Assembly (NCBI RefSeq): GCF_014280435.1
Contig: NZ_CP060388.1
Span: 2,484,501 to 2,548,500, forward strand
DNA: 64,000 bases
Reading direction: 5' to 3'
From: Sphingobium sp. KCTC 72723
GTDB taxonomy: Bacteria; Pseudomonadota; Alphaproteobacteria; Sphingomonadales; Sphingomonadaceae
The notes under the pieces were generated by a model. That model had not been told where the DNA came from. It saw only the letters and a list, made by a program, of their open reading frames with translations, and did no database searches. Below are positions 1-8,449 of the stretch, piece by piece. Position numbers and translations under genes: made by a program. How positions within the stretch are numbered: the first letter of the stretch is position 1; every line of letters begins with the position of its first letter.

Positions 1-660
1 GCGCTGCTGCACCGGGAAAAGACCGGCGAGGCGACCGAACTGGACGTATCGCTGTTAAGCGCGGCCTGGTGGGCGTCGGGCGCGCTGATTTCGCAGGTGA
101 TGGAAACCGGGATCGAGACGCGCAACGGGATGCCGACATCGGGCGGATCGCTGCGTAACCCGTTCATGGGCAATTTCCGCACATCCGACGGCGGCACGAT
201 TAATCTGTGCATGGTCAGCCCCACCGGCCTGATCGCCGACACCTTCGCGCATATGGGCGTGCCGGAAGCGGCGGACGATCCGCGCTTCAAGGATGTATTG
301 TCGCTGATCGACAATGCGGGCGCGGCAAGCGACATATTGGTCAAGGCGTTCGCCGGGCAGACATTCGATTATTGGCGCACGCACCTCAAGACCATGAAGG
401 GCCAGTGGGCGCCGGTGCAGAGTTTCACCGACCTTTTGACCGACGAGCAGGCGCTGGCCAACGACATGATCATCGAGGTCGAGGGCGCGGATGGCGGCAA
501 GCCGTTGCGGCTGGTGCGCGGGCCGGTGCAGTTCGATGGCAAGCCGCTGGAAACCACACGCGCGCCCCAGGCGTCTGAGCATACCGAGATCGTCCTGATG
601 GAAATGGGCGTCGCGTGGGACAAGATCGAACAATGGAAGGCCTGCGGCGCGATTGCGTAA
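1..660 (+). CDS. Class III CoA-transferase (CaiB/BaiF), 3' part
   Basis: The reading frame is open from base 1, so the start lies outside the window and 219 C-terminal residues are visible. The translation carries the small-domain signature of CaiB/BaiF transferases: a TSGGSLRNPFMGNFRTSDGG stretch, then a C-terminal helical region with a DLLTDEQALANDMI segment. Family members move CoA between carboxylic acids through an aspartyl-CoA intermediate in the cytosol. It heads a rightward operon with a small protein, an acyl-CoA ligase and a second CoA-transferase, so it probably activates or recycles a pathway acid. The substrate is not predictable, and the catalytic Asp lies outside the visible part. 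Confidence 0.88.
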   Translation, partial: ALLHREKTGEATELDVSLLSAAWWASGALISQVMETGIETRNGMPTSGGSLRNPFMGNFRTSDGGTINLCMVSPTGLIADTFAHMGVPEAADDPRFKDVLSLIDNAGAASDILVKAFAGQTFDYWRTHLKTMKGQWAPVQSFTDLLTDEQALANDMIIEVEGADGGKPLRLVRGPVQFDGKPLETTRAPQASEHTEIVLMEMGVAWDKIEQWKACGAIA

Positions 661-676
661 GGCTTTGAAAGGCATG

Positions 677-973
677 ATGACGATGAAACCGGGAACGAAA
701 CTGAAAAGCGCGGTGTGTGACACCGAAGTGATGGTGATCCGTAGCGGCACCGGCGCAATCGAATGTGGCGGCGTGGCGATGGGCGAGGGCAAGCCGGAGG
801 CGGTCGGCACGCCGAACGCAGACTTTACGACCGGCACGCTGATGGGCAAGCGCTATGTCAATGATGCCGGCACGTTCGAATTGCTGTGCGTGAAGCCGGG
901 CAAGGGATCGCTGTCAGTCGATGGCGTGGCGTTGCACGTCAAGGACGCCAAGCCCCTGCCCGCTTCGGATTGA
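677..973 (+). CDS. Small conserved protein, function unknown
   Basis: A 98-residue protein starting MTMKPGTKLKSAVCDTEV. It is soluble, with no signal peptide or membrane segment, and has two cysteines in its first half (CDTEV and ECGG). I recognise no catalytic motif. The start is ambiguous among ATGs at 674, 677 and 683; a GAAAGG ribosome-binding site at 667-672 fits 677 or 683 best. It sits 16 bp after the CoA-transferase and ends 10 bp before the acyl-CoA ligase, so it is co-transcribed with them and may be an accessory protein of CoA-ester metabolism (inference from position only). Confidence 0.65.
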   Translation: MTMKPGTKLKSAVCDTEVMVIRSGTGAIECGGVAMGEGKPEAVGTPNADFTTGTLMGKRYVNDAGTFELLCVKPGKGSLSVDGVALHVKDAKPLPASD

Positions 974-983
974 ACGACACAAG

Positions 984-2480
984 ATGAACATCGCCCTTTT
1001 TCTGGAAATGGCCGCCGATGCCGCGCCCGACCGGATCGCTTTAGTGTGCGACGGCACGCGCTGGACCTATGCCGACCTGTTGGCGGGTGCGCGCGGGGCC
1101 GCTGCGCTGATCCGGCAAAGCGGCGTTGCGCATGTCGCGTTGCTCGACGAAAGCAGCGAGGCGGCGGCGATGGCGCTGTTCGGTGCGGCGCTGGCTGGTG
1201 TGCCTTATGTACCGTTGAATTACCGGCTGGCCGACGCGGATCTGGGCGCGTTGCTGGCGCGGATCAGCCCGGCGCTGATCGTTGGGGATGGCGCGCGGGT
1301 GGCGCGGATATGCCCCGATGCGGCCAATATCGTGCTGGCACGCGGCGATTTCGTCGCACAGGCGCAAGTGCTGGCGGTGGATGCGGCGACGGACGCGGAT
1401 GAGGGCGACGATGTCGCGATCCAGCTATTCACCAGCGGCACGACCGCTGCGCCCAAGGCAGCGATCTTGCGCCACGCCAATCTGGTGTCTTACATCCTTG
1501 GCACGGTGGAGTTCGCCGCCGCGCCGGAGGAGGACGCTGCGCTGGTCAGCGTACCGCCATATCATATTGCGGGCATCGCCGCGTTGCTGAGTTCCATCTA
1601 TGCGATGCGGCGCATATTGATGCTGCCCGCCTTTTCGCCCGAAGCCTGGCTGGCGCTGGCGGCGGAAGAGCGGGCGAGCAATGCGTTCGTCGTGCCGACC
1701 ATGCTGGCGCGGATCATCGAGACGATGGGTAAAGGTGGAGCGCCAGACCTTTCCGCGTTGCGCGCCATCGCTTATGGTGGCGGCAAGATGCCCACCGAAT
1801 TGATTCATCAGGCGCTGGACCTGTTTCCCGCCACGGGCTTTACCAATGCCTATGGCCTGACCGAAACCAGTTCGACCATCGCCCTGTTGGGACCGGACGA
1901 GCATCGCGCAGCCCATGGGTCGGCCGATGCGCAGGTGCGGGCGCGGCTGGGGTCGGTCGGGCGGCCGCTGCCCACCGTCGAAATCGAAATTCGCGACGAG
2001 GATGGCGCTGTGCTGCCGCCGGGCGCGCCGGGCGAAATCTATGTGCGCGGCGAACAGGTGTCGGGCGAATATCGCGAACGCAGCGCGCTGGACGCGGACG
2101 GATGGTTCCCGACGCGCGACGCGGGTTATATCGATGCGGAAGGCTATCTGTTCCTGTCGGGCCGGGCCGACGATGTGATCGTACGCGGGGGGGAGAATAT
2201 TTCACCCGGCGAGATCGAGGATGTGGTGATGAGCCATCCCGCCGTGGCAGAGGCAGCGGCTGTCGCCATCCCGTCGCACGAATGGGGCGAGTCAGTGGGC
2301 CTGATCGTCGTGCCGCGCGCCGGGCATGATGCGCCGGACGCGGACGAGTTGAAGCAGATCGTGCGCGCCCGGTTGCGGTCGTCGCGGGTGCCAGAACAAG
2401 TGCTGTTTGCCGACGCGCTGCCCTATAATGAAATGGGCAAGCTGTTGCGGCGTGAGATCAAGAAATTGTTTGCGGCCTGA
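984..2480 (+). CDS. AMP-forming acyl-CoA ligase
   Basis: A 498-residue member of the acyl-adenylate/thioester-forming (ANL) superfamily, which activates a carboxylic acid with ATP and CoA. The ATP-binding P-loop reads FTSGTTAAPK (about 149-158). The adenylate motif YGLTETSS, the hinge region GRADDVIVRGGENISPGEIE and the C-terminal catalytic lysine (NEMGKLL, K486) are all present, so it should be active. The start at 984 is chosen because homology begins at MNIALFLEMAADAAPDRIAL; the open frame upstream overlaps the preceding gene. The next gene starts 1 bp after its stop, so the two are probably translationally coupled. The acid it activates is unknown. Confidence 0.93.
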   Translation: MNIALFLEMAADAAPDRIALVCDGTRWTYADLLAGARGAAALIRQSGVAHVALLDESSEAAAMALFGAALAGVPYVPLNYRLADADLGALLARISPALIVGDGARVARICPDAANIVLARGDFVAQAQVLAVDAATDADEGDDVAIQLFTSGTTAAPKAAILRHANLVSYILGTVEFAAAPEEDAALVSVPPYHIAGIAALLSSIYAMRRILMLPAFSPEAWLALAAEERASNAFVVPTMLARIIETMGKGGAPDLSALRAIAYGGGKMPTELIHQALDLFPATGFTNAYGLTETSSTIALLGPDEHRAAHGSADAQVRARLGSVGRPLPTVEIEIRDEDGAVLPPGAPGEIYVRGEQVSGEYRERSALDADGWFPTRDAGYIDAEGYLFLSGRADDVIVRGGENISPGEIEDVVMSHPAVAEAAAVAIPSHEWGESVGLIVVPRAGHDAPDADELKQIVRARLRSSRVPEQVLFADALPYNEMGKLLRREIKKLFAA

Positions 2481-2481
2481 C

Positions 2482-3633
2482 ATGACGCCCCCTGCCCTGC
2501 CCCTTTCCGGCTGGGCGGATGCGCAATTGCGCGCGATCGGGGCATTGGGCGGCGCGGTGTCCGGCCTGTCCGGCGCGATGCTGATGGGTGAGCGGGTGGC
2601 GGGCAAGGGCTGGTGCGTGCCGGGTGCCGTGTCTGCGGGCGGCGGATGTCGGCTCTATCCCACGCGCGACGGGCATGTCGCGCTGACGCTGGCGCGGGAT
2701 GATGACAGGGCGATGCTGCCTGCCTTGTTTCAGGATAGCGAACTGGACCCCGATGATGCGGCGCAAGTGGCGGCAGCGTTTCGCGCGGGCGATGCGGCGG
2801 CGCTGGTGGCGCAGGGGCGGATGCTGGGGCTGGCGATTGCGCGGACAGGGGAGCAGCCGGTGTCGCCCGCGTGCCAGATCAGCGCGCAGGGACTCGCGAA
2901 GGATCGGTCCGGGCCGCCGCTGGTCGTGGATCTTTCCGCCCTGTGGGCCGGGCCATTGGCCGCGCATCTTGTCAGGCTGGCCGGGGCGCGGGTAGTCAAG
3001 GTGGAGAGCCGCAACCGGCCCGACCGGATGCGCGACGGCGATCCGGCGCTGTTCGCGCGGATCAACGGCGGCAAGGATAATGTGACGATCGACCTGCGCG
3101 AAGCGGCGGATCGGGCCGCGTTGCTGGCGCTGATCGCGCAGGCCGATGTGGTGGTGGAGGCGTCGCGGCCACGGGCTTTGCGGCAATGGGGGATCGACGG
3201 CGATGCGCTGGTGCGGGCTGTGCCGGGGCTGGTTTGGGTGACTATCACGGGCCATGGCGTTGTGGGGGATGCGGGCGACTGGATCGGCTTTGGCGACGAT
3301 TGCAGCGTGGCGGGCGGATTGACCGATGCGCTGGTCGCAGCGGGCGGGCCGGTCGGTTTCGGCGGGGATGCCTGCGCCGATCCGCTGACGGGTATATATG
3401 CCGCGCATCTGGCGCTGGCGCAGTTGCGCAACGGGCGGGGCGCGCGGATGATCCTGTCGATGAGCGGGGTGATCGCCAAGGCGCTGGACAGCGAGCGGCG
3501 GCGGGACGACAAGGCGCTGATGAAGCAGATGCAGCCATGGTCGGCGGCGCAGGGACGCCCTTTCCCGGCGGTGGCAGCACGAGCTGGCGGCGTGGTCGCG
3601 GCGATGGGAAGAGATACAGCGAGATGGACATAG
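2482..3633 (+). CDS. Class III CoA-transferase-like protein with permuted domain order
   Basis: 383 residues with CaiB/BaiF signatures in an unusual order. A small-domain-like element (GGGCRLYPTRDGHVALTL, about 53-70) comes first. The usual N-terminal nucleotide-fold motifs follow: DLSALWAGPLAAHL (150-163), VVKVES (171-176), INGGKDNVTIDL (194-205) and ADPLTGIYAAHLAL (299-312). In ordinary CaiB proteins the AGP and KVE motifs lie near the N-terminus. The start at 2482 is 1 bp after the ligase stop; the longer open frame upstream is ligase shadow. It overlaps the downstream amidohydrolase by 10 bp. A CoA-transferase role is likely from the motifs; donor and acceptor are unknown. Confidence 0.8.
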   Translation: MTPPALPLSGWADAQLRAIGALGGAVSGLSGAMLMGERVAGKGWCVPGAVSAGGGCRLYPTRDGHVALTLARDDDRAMLPALFQDSELDPDDAAQVAAAFRAGDAAALVAQGRMLGLAIARTGEQPVSPACQISAQGLAKDRSGPPLVVDLSALWAGPLAAHLVRLAGARVVKVESRNRPDRMRDGDPALFARINGGKDNVTIDLREAADRAALLALIAQADVVVEASRPRALRQWGIDGDALVRAVPGLVWVTITGHGVVGDAGDWIGFGDDCSVAGGLTDALVAAGGPVGFGGDACADPLTGIYAAHLALAQLRNGRGARMILSMSGVIAKALDSERRRDDKALMKQMQPWSAAQGRPFPAVAARAGGVVAAMGRDTARWT

Positions 3634-5042
3634 GGTTGCTGTTTCGCAACGCGCAGGTGGATGGCGCGCGGGTGGACGTGCGGGTCGAGCGCGGACGGAT
3701 CGGCGCGATCGGGCAACTGGCGGCAAGGCCGGGTGAAAGGGTGATCGAAGCGGACGGCGGCGCTTTGCTGCCGGGGTTGCACGACCATCATATTCATGGC
3801 GCGGCGCTGGCCGTCGCACGATCATCCGTGGCGTGCGGGCCGCCCGATGTGGTGGATGCCGATGGACTGGCGGTGGCGCTGGGTCAGCCGGGGACGGGCT
3901 GGTTGCGCGGGGTCGGTTATCATGAGAGCGTGGCCGGGATGCTGGACGTAGCGATGCTGGATCGCTGGGCGCACGATCGGCCGGTGCGGGTGCAGCATCG
4001 GTCGGGGCGGATGTGGTTCCTCAACAGCTTGGCGATGGACCTGCTGCTGCGCAATACTGCGCCGCCGCCGGGGCTGGACCGGGCGACCGGGCAGTTGTTC
4101 GATGCGGACCTGTGGTTGCGCCAGACGCTGGGCAGCGTGCCGCCGGACCTGTCGGACATAGGCCGGGATCTGGCGCGCATGGGCGTGACGGGGATGACCG
4201 ACATGTCGCCTGCAAATGATGGCGTGATGGCCGGGCATTTTGCGGCGCAGAGGGACGGCGGGCGATTGCCGCAGCGGGTGGTGATGGCCGGCACGATCGG
4301 CCTGTCCGATGCGCCTGTCCCCGGCGTGACGGTCGGGCCGGTGAAGCTGCACCTGCATGAAAATGCGCTGCCCGATTTCGATGCCTGTGTCGCTTTCGTT
4401 GTCCATGGCCATGGATTGGGACGGGCAACAGCAGTGCATTGCACAACGCAGACCGAGTTGGTCTTTGCCTTGGCCGTGTTGCGGGAAGCCGGGGCGGTGG
4501 CGGGCGACCGGATCGAACATGCCGGGGTCGCGCCAGACATTCTGGTGGAGCAGATCGCCGAGATGGGCCTGCATGTCGTCAGCCAGCCGCATTTCATTGC
4601 CGAACGGGGCGACCGATATCTGGCCGATGTCGAGCCGCAGGACCGACCATTTCTCTACCGGCTGGGCGGCTTTGCGCGGGCGGGCGTGGTGCTGGCGGCG
4701 GGGAGCGACGCGCCCTATGGCAGCGCCGATCCCTGGGCAGCGATGCGCGCGGCGGTGGCGCGGCGGACGGCGGCGGGGGTGACGATCGGCGCGGATGAGG
4801 CATTGTCGCCCGAAGCGGCGCGCGACCTGTTTCTGGCCGATCCGATGGATTTGACGCAGTTGCGACGGGTAACGGTGGGCGTGCCTGCCGACCTGTGCCT
4901 GCTGTCCTGTAGCTGGGCGCAGGCACGCGAGCGGCTGGACGCGGACGATGTGCGGATGACGATAGTGGGTGGGTCAGTCGTCCATGATCGCGTCGACCAG
5001 CCCCCAGTTCAGCGCAGTCCGGGCGCTGATCCGGCGGCCTGA
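3624..5042 (+). CDS. YtcJ-type metal-dependent amidohydrolase
   Basis: 472 residues. The N-terminus MDIGLLFRNAQVDG leads into a composite domain and then the metal-binding GLHDHHIHG motif (HxH) of amidohydrolase family 3 (YtcJ-like). Later motifs include KLHLHENALP, IEHAG and AAGSDAPYG, which supply the remaining His and Asp ligands of the TIM-barrel metal centre. Family members hydrolyse C-N or ester-type bonds in the cytosol. It overlaps the preceding transferase by 10 bp, so it is translationally coupled as the last gene of the operon. Its 3' end overlaps the convergent hydratase gene by 69 bp, leaving no room for an intergenic terminator. Confidence 0.85.
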   Translation: MDIGLLFRNAQVDGARVDVRVERGRIGAIGQLAARPGERVIEADGGALLPGLHDHHIHGAALAVARSSVACGPPDVVDADGLAVALGQPGTGWLRGVGYHESVAGMLDVAMLDRWAHDRPVRVQHRSGRMWFLNSLAMDLLLRNTAPPPGLDRATGQLFDADLWLRQTLGSVPPDLSDIGRDLARMGVTGMTDMSPANDGVMAGHFAAQRDGGRLPQRVVMAGTIGLSDAPVPGVTVGPVKLHLHENALPDFDACVAFVVHGHGLGRATAVHCTTQTELVFALAVLREAGAVAGDRIEHAGVAPDILVEQIAEMGLHVVSQPHFIAERGDRYLADVEPQDRPFLYRLGGFARAGVVLAAGSDAPYGSADPWAAMRAAVARRTAAGVTIGADEALSPEAARDLFLADPMDLTQLRRVTVGVPADLCLLSCSWAQARERLDADDVRMTIVGGSVVHDRVDQPPVQRSPGADPAA

Positions 5043-5921
5043 AATAATCATCAGCGCGGCGCGTTGCCGCCCGATCCGGCGCGACAACGATACGCAGCCG
5101 CCCGCACCGGGGATGATGCCCATGGCCAGTTCGGGTAGCTGGAACCAGGCATCGGGCGCAGCGGTCAGGCGCGCGGCGAAGGCCGCCATTTCCAGCCCCG
5201 ATCCGACGCAGCCGCCCTGCACATGCACGTCCAGCCGATCGGCGCAGCGCGCGATTTCATGGGCGGGCAGCGTGATCATGCGGATGGCATGGGCGGTCGC
5301 GGGATCGCGCGTGGTGCCAAATTCCGTGAGGTCTGCGCCGACGCAAAAACTGCGTCCGGCGCCGCGCAGGGTGATGCGGGTGATGTCGCGGTCCATGGCG
5401 GCGATGGCGAAGGCTTCGTGCAGGGCGTCGCGCATGTGCCGGTCGATGGCATTATGGGCGTGGGCGCGGTCCAGCCGGATGTGGAGCGTGTCGCCTTCGC
5501 GCTCCAGCGCGACATTGCCGGGTGCTGTGATGGGCGCGGGTTGGCGGGTGGCGAGCCAGGCGGCATGGCCCGCGCTGCCCTGAAGCAGGCCATAGGCCAT
5601 GGATTCCGCGACCAGCGCCGGGGCCATTGCCATCCCTGCGATCAGGCGCAGCAATTGCACCAATATGGCGGCGGCATGGGGCTGCGCCGCGATGGCCGCC
5701 TCGATCGAAGGGAGTTGCGCCGGGCTGTCGAGCAACAGGTCGACATGGGGCGCGAGCGGATGGTGCGGGTTGCCGATGCCGATCAGGGGTATGGGCGGCA
5801 GGTCGGGGATCATGTCGGCCTCCCCTGCCTCGCCCAGATCGACGATGGCGCAGCAGGCCGCATCATCCTGCCACGGGAGAGTCAGCGCCTTTGGCGCGAT
5901 GCGGGCGGCGTGGCCAGTCAT
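4974..5921 (-). CDS. Enoyl-CoA hydratase/isomerase with N-terminal extension
   Basis: 315 residues; an in-frame ATG at 5969 would add a Pro/Ala-rich stretch. Neither start has a clear ribosome-binding site, so the start is uncertain. Crotonase motifs lie in the C-terminal two-thirds: RSFCVGADLTEF (CoA and oxyanion region), GGCVGSGLEMA and QLPELAMGIIPGAGG, supplying both glutamates used by enoyl-CoA hydratases. About 140 N-terminal residues before the crotonase core match no motif I recognise. Expected role: hydration or isomerisation of an enoyl-CoA. It is transcribed toward, and overlaps, the amidohydrolase gene, and its 5' side faces the IclR gene. Confidence 0.82.
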   Translation of the reverse strand: MTGHAARIAPKALTLPWQDDAACCAIVDLGEAGEADMIPDLPPIPLIGIGNPHHPLAPHVDLLLDSPAQLPSIEAAIAAQPHAAAILVQLLRLIAGMAMAPALVAESMAYGLLQGSAGHAAWLATRQPAPITAPGNVALEREGDTLHIRLDRAHAHNAIDRHMRDALHEAFAIAAMDRDITRITLRGAGRSFCVGADLTEFGTTRDPATAHAIRMITLPAHEIARCADRLDVHVQGGCVGSGLEMAAFAARLTAAPDAWFQLPELAMGIIPGAGGCVSLSRRIGRQRAALMIISGRRISARTALNWGLVDAIMDD

Positions 5922-6238
5922 GGCGGGAGGATAGAGGGGCGCGGCGATCGGCGAAACTGCCCGTGCCATTCATCGCCATGGCGGTGCGAGTCGACCATGC
6001 GGTCCCCCCCCCGCACCCGACCCCGGCATGGCGCGATTCGGGCGGGATGCCCGACATGATGATGCCTTTTTGCGCCGCATGACATGCCCCGGTCGCGTCG
6101 CTGATCTAGCGACGGAGGATGCGATCATCCTATTGGTTTTAGGTCATTATCATCCTTTCACAAGGGGCAGGGACGGCCACTCTATGCGGATGCTCCCGGC
6201 TCATTGCAGCGCAATAAACGAGACTATCTCATTTTTTA

Positions 6239-6275
6239 TTGACAGCCTTCCCGCGTTAGTGAACAACTATGTTCA
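6239..6275 (+). promoter_or_regulatory. Putative promoter and IclR operator
   Basis: A perfect TTGACA -35 hexamer lies at 6239-6244. An inverted repeat TGAAC-N6-GTTCA follows at 6260-6275, covering the expected -10/start region 20 bp before the IclR start codon. The size of this palindrome suits an IclR-type dimer, so autoregulation is plausible (inference). No convincing -10 hexamer is visible at 17-bp spacing. The remainder of the 5922-6294 intergenic stretch contains nothing else I recognise. Confidence 0.45.
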
Positions 6276-6294
6276 TAAACAAGAGGAGAGGACC

Positions 6295-7122
6295 ATGGCT
6301 CAAGTCGAGTCCAACAAGGCAAAGATCGCCAAGCGCGTCATCGAAGTGCTTGAGTTCTTCGATGAGGATCATCCCCAGGCGACCGTGATGGACATCGTCC
6401 GCCGGTTCGACCGTCCCCAGTCCAGCACGTCGGAATTGCTGTCGAGCCTGGTGGATCTGGGCCTGCTCCACAAAGACCCCTGTTCGCGTTCCTATTCGCC
6501 AACGCCGCGCGCCGCGATGCTGGGTGCCGCCGTGCAGCCCAAGCTGGTGCGTGACGGCGCGCTGACCGGCCTGATCGACCGTTTGTCGGCGCAGACGGGC
6601 CTGGGCGTCGCCGTGTTCGGCATGGTCGGCCTGAAGGTGCAAGTGTTCAACTGGCGCGCGGGCAAGCGCACGTTCCGCACCGCCGGGGCCGCTGGTTTCT
6701 GTGGCGGGCAGCAGGACCATCTGTCCGATTCCGCCGCGGGCTGGCTGATGCTGTCCACCATATCCAACCCGCGCCGCGACGGTATGATCCGTCGTCTGAA
6801 CGCCGAAGCGACGATCGACCGCAAATTCGTGGCCGCCGATATGGCAGGCCATATCCAGTCGTGCCGGGAACAGGGCTTTGCCACCGGACGGGCCGGTTTC
6901 GGTTCCATCGCCGACGTGACCGCCGTGTTGTTGCCCAACATGCCAGACGGCCAGCCGCTGGCGATCGGCTTCGTCTATGAACCGTCCGACCAGATCGACA
7001 CGGACGGCCTGTTGCGCACGTTGAACGATGCTGTGCGCCGCTGTGTCGAGGAACCGGCACCTGCGCCGGTTTCGCCGCTGTTCGAAGCGGCCCGCCAGCC
7101 GCTGGAGGTCAAGCATGGTTGA
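6295..7122 (+). CDS. IclR-family transcriptional regulator
   Basis: 275 residues. The N-terminal winged helix is ATVMDIVRRFDRPQSSTSELLSSLVDLGLL (about 29-58), the IclR-type HTH. It is followed by a ligand-binding domain with QDHLSDSAAGWLMLS and a C-terminal VTAVLLPNMPDGQPLAIGF segment. IclR proteins are effector-responsive homodimers controlling catabolic operons. The ATG at 6295 is preceded by AGGAGAG (6284-6290), which excludes the longer open frame from 6028. It overlaps the next gene by 8 bp, so regulator and amidohydrolase form one operon. A palindromic candidate operator lies directly upstream. Confidence 0.88.
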   Translation: MAQVESNKAKIAKRVIEVLEFFDEDHPQATVMDIVRRFDRPQSSTSELLSSLVDLGLLHKDPCSRSYSPTPRAAMLGAAVQPKLVRDGALTGLIDRLSAQTGLGVAVFGMVGLKVQVFNWRAGKRTFRTAGAAGFCGGQQDHLSDSAAGWLMLSTISNPRRDGMIRRLNAEATIDRKFVAADMAGHIQSCREQGFATGRAGFGSIADVTAVLLPNMPDGQPLAIGFVYEPSDQIDTDGLLRTLNDAVRRCVEEPAPAPVSPLFEAARQPLEVKHG

Positions 7123-8392
7123 TACCAAGGACAAGGTCGAAAGCGAACTGGCCGCGTCGGCGCGCAAATATTGGTCGGCCGAGGGCTATACCGAAGGCGG
7201 GATGATCCGCGAGGTCGACTATGCGTCGCAATCGACCGGGCTTGATCCGTCGTTGGCGGGGATCAAGATCGTCGATACCGACACCCATATTACCGAAGCG
7301 CCCGACCTGTTCACATCGCGCGCGCCAGCGAAATATAAGGCGAAGGTGCCTTATGTGAAGCTGGACAATGATGGCGTCGAACGCTGGTATGTCGGCGACC
7401 GCAATTTCGGGTCGATGGGCGGCAATGTGATCCGTGCCGACAATAACAAGCTGCTGGGACGGCTGGCCTTCCCCAAGCTGGCGCAGGCGCATCCGGGTGG
7501 CCACCTGATCAAGGAACGGGTGCAGGCGATGGACGATATGGGCGTGTACGCCCAGATCGGGTTCCAGAATTCGGGCGTGACGCAGGCGGGATCGCTGATG
7601 TCGCTGGGCGACCCTGATCTGGCGCTGGCCATCATCCAGATGTATAATGATGCCTCCGCCGAATATCAGCAGGTGTCGGGCAACCGCATCTTCAACATGG
7701 GGCATCTGCCCTTCTGGGACCAGAAGGCGCTGGAGACGGAAGCGCGGCGCTGCTTCGACATGGGCCTGAAAGGCTTCGTGCTGCCCGACACGCCGGAGCG
7801 TGTGGGCGTACCCAGTTTCATGCATGATTATTGGACGCCGTTCCTTGAGATGTGTGAGGAGACGGGTATGCCGCTCAACTTCCACCTCAACAGCGCGGTC
7901 GACCCCAATACGCTGACCTGGGAAGGCTTTGGCTTTGAACAGACGCTGTCGGTGGTGGCGACGATGTTTTCGATCGGCAATGCCGCGACGCTGGGCAACT
8001 GGATGGTGTCGGGACGGCTGGACCGCCACCCGAAGCTGAAGATCGGGCTGATTGAAAGCGGCATGGGCTGGCTGCCCTTCGCGATCGAGGCGCTGGAACA
8101 TCAGTTCAACGAAATGCTGCCGAGCAAGAAGGGGCTGCTCAACAAGCGTCCGTGGGAATATTTCCGCGACCATTTCTGGGTGACCTTCTGGTTCGAAAAG
8201 GTCGGTCCCAAGCTGTTGCTGGAAACGATCGGCGTGGACAAGGTGATGTTCGAAACCGACTTCCCGCATCCTACATCGCTCTATCCCGGCGTGCAGGCGC
8301 ATGTCGTCGATGTGCTGGGCGGCTATGACTTTGGCGTGAAGAAGAAGGTTTTGCAGGACAACGCGACGAAACTCTACAACCTCCCCTTCTGA
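7115..8392 (+). CDS. Amidohydrolase-2 family metal-dependent hydrolase or decarboxylase
   Basis: 425 residues of the ACMSD-like amidohydrolase-2 family, a TIM barrel with a divalent metal. Ligand motifs are DTDTHITEAPDLF near residue 52, LNFHLNSAVD in the middle and MFETDFPHPTS near the C-terminus. Members are decarboxylases or hydrolases of aromatic and alicyclic acids. A GGAGG site at 7104-7108 fixes the start at 7115, inside the end of the IclR gene. A strong terminator follows the stop, so this is a two-gene operon. The substrate is unknown. Confidence 0.87.
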   Translation: MVDTKDKVESELAASARKYWSAEGYTEGGMIREVDYASQSTGLDPSLAGIKIVDTDTHITEAPDLFTSRAPAKYKAKVPYVKLDNDGVERWYVGDRNFGSMGGNVIRADNNKLLGRLAFPKLAQAHPGGHLIKERVQAMDDMGVYAQIGFQNSGVTQAGSLMSLGDPDLALAIIQMYNDASAEYQQVSGNRIFNMGHLPFWDQKALETEARRCFDMGLKGFVLPDTPERVGVPSFMHDYWTPFLEMCEETGMPLNFHLNSAVDPNTLTWEGFGFEQTLSVVATMFSIGNAATLGNWMVSGRLDRHPKLKIGLIESGMGWLPFAIEALEHQFNEMLPSKKGLLNKRPWEYFRDHFWVTFWFEKVGPKLLLETIGVDKVMFETDFPHPTSLYPGVQAHVVDVLGGYDFGVKKKVLQDNATKLYNLPF

Positions 8393-8405
8393 CCGGGGAA
8401 GGTAC

Positions 8406-8444
8406 AGGGGCGCTTTCTTCCTCTCTCGGAAAGCGCCCCTTTTT
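8406..8444 (+). terminator. Rho-independent terminator
   Basis: A perfect 12-bp stem (AGGGGCGCTTTC at 8406-8417, GAAAGCGCCCCT at 8429-8440) with an 11-nt loop, followed by a run of T. It ends the iclR-amidohydrolase operon 14 bp after the stop. Confidence 0.9.
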
Positions 8445-8449
8445 CGTGC

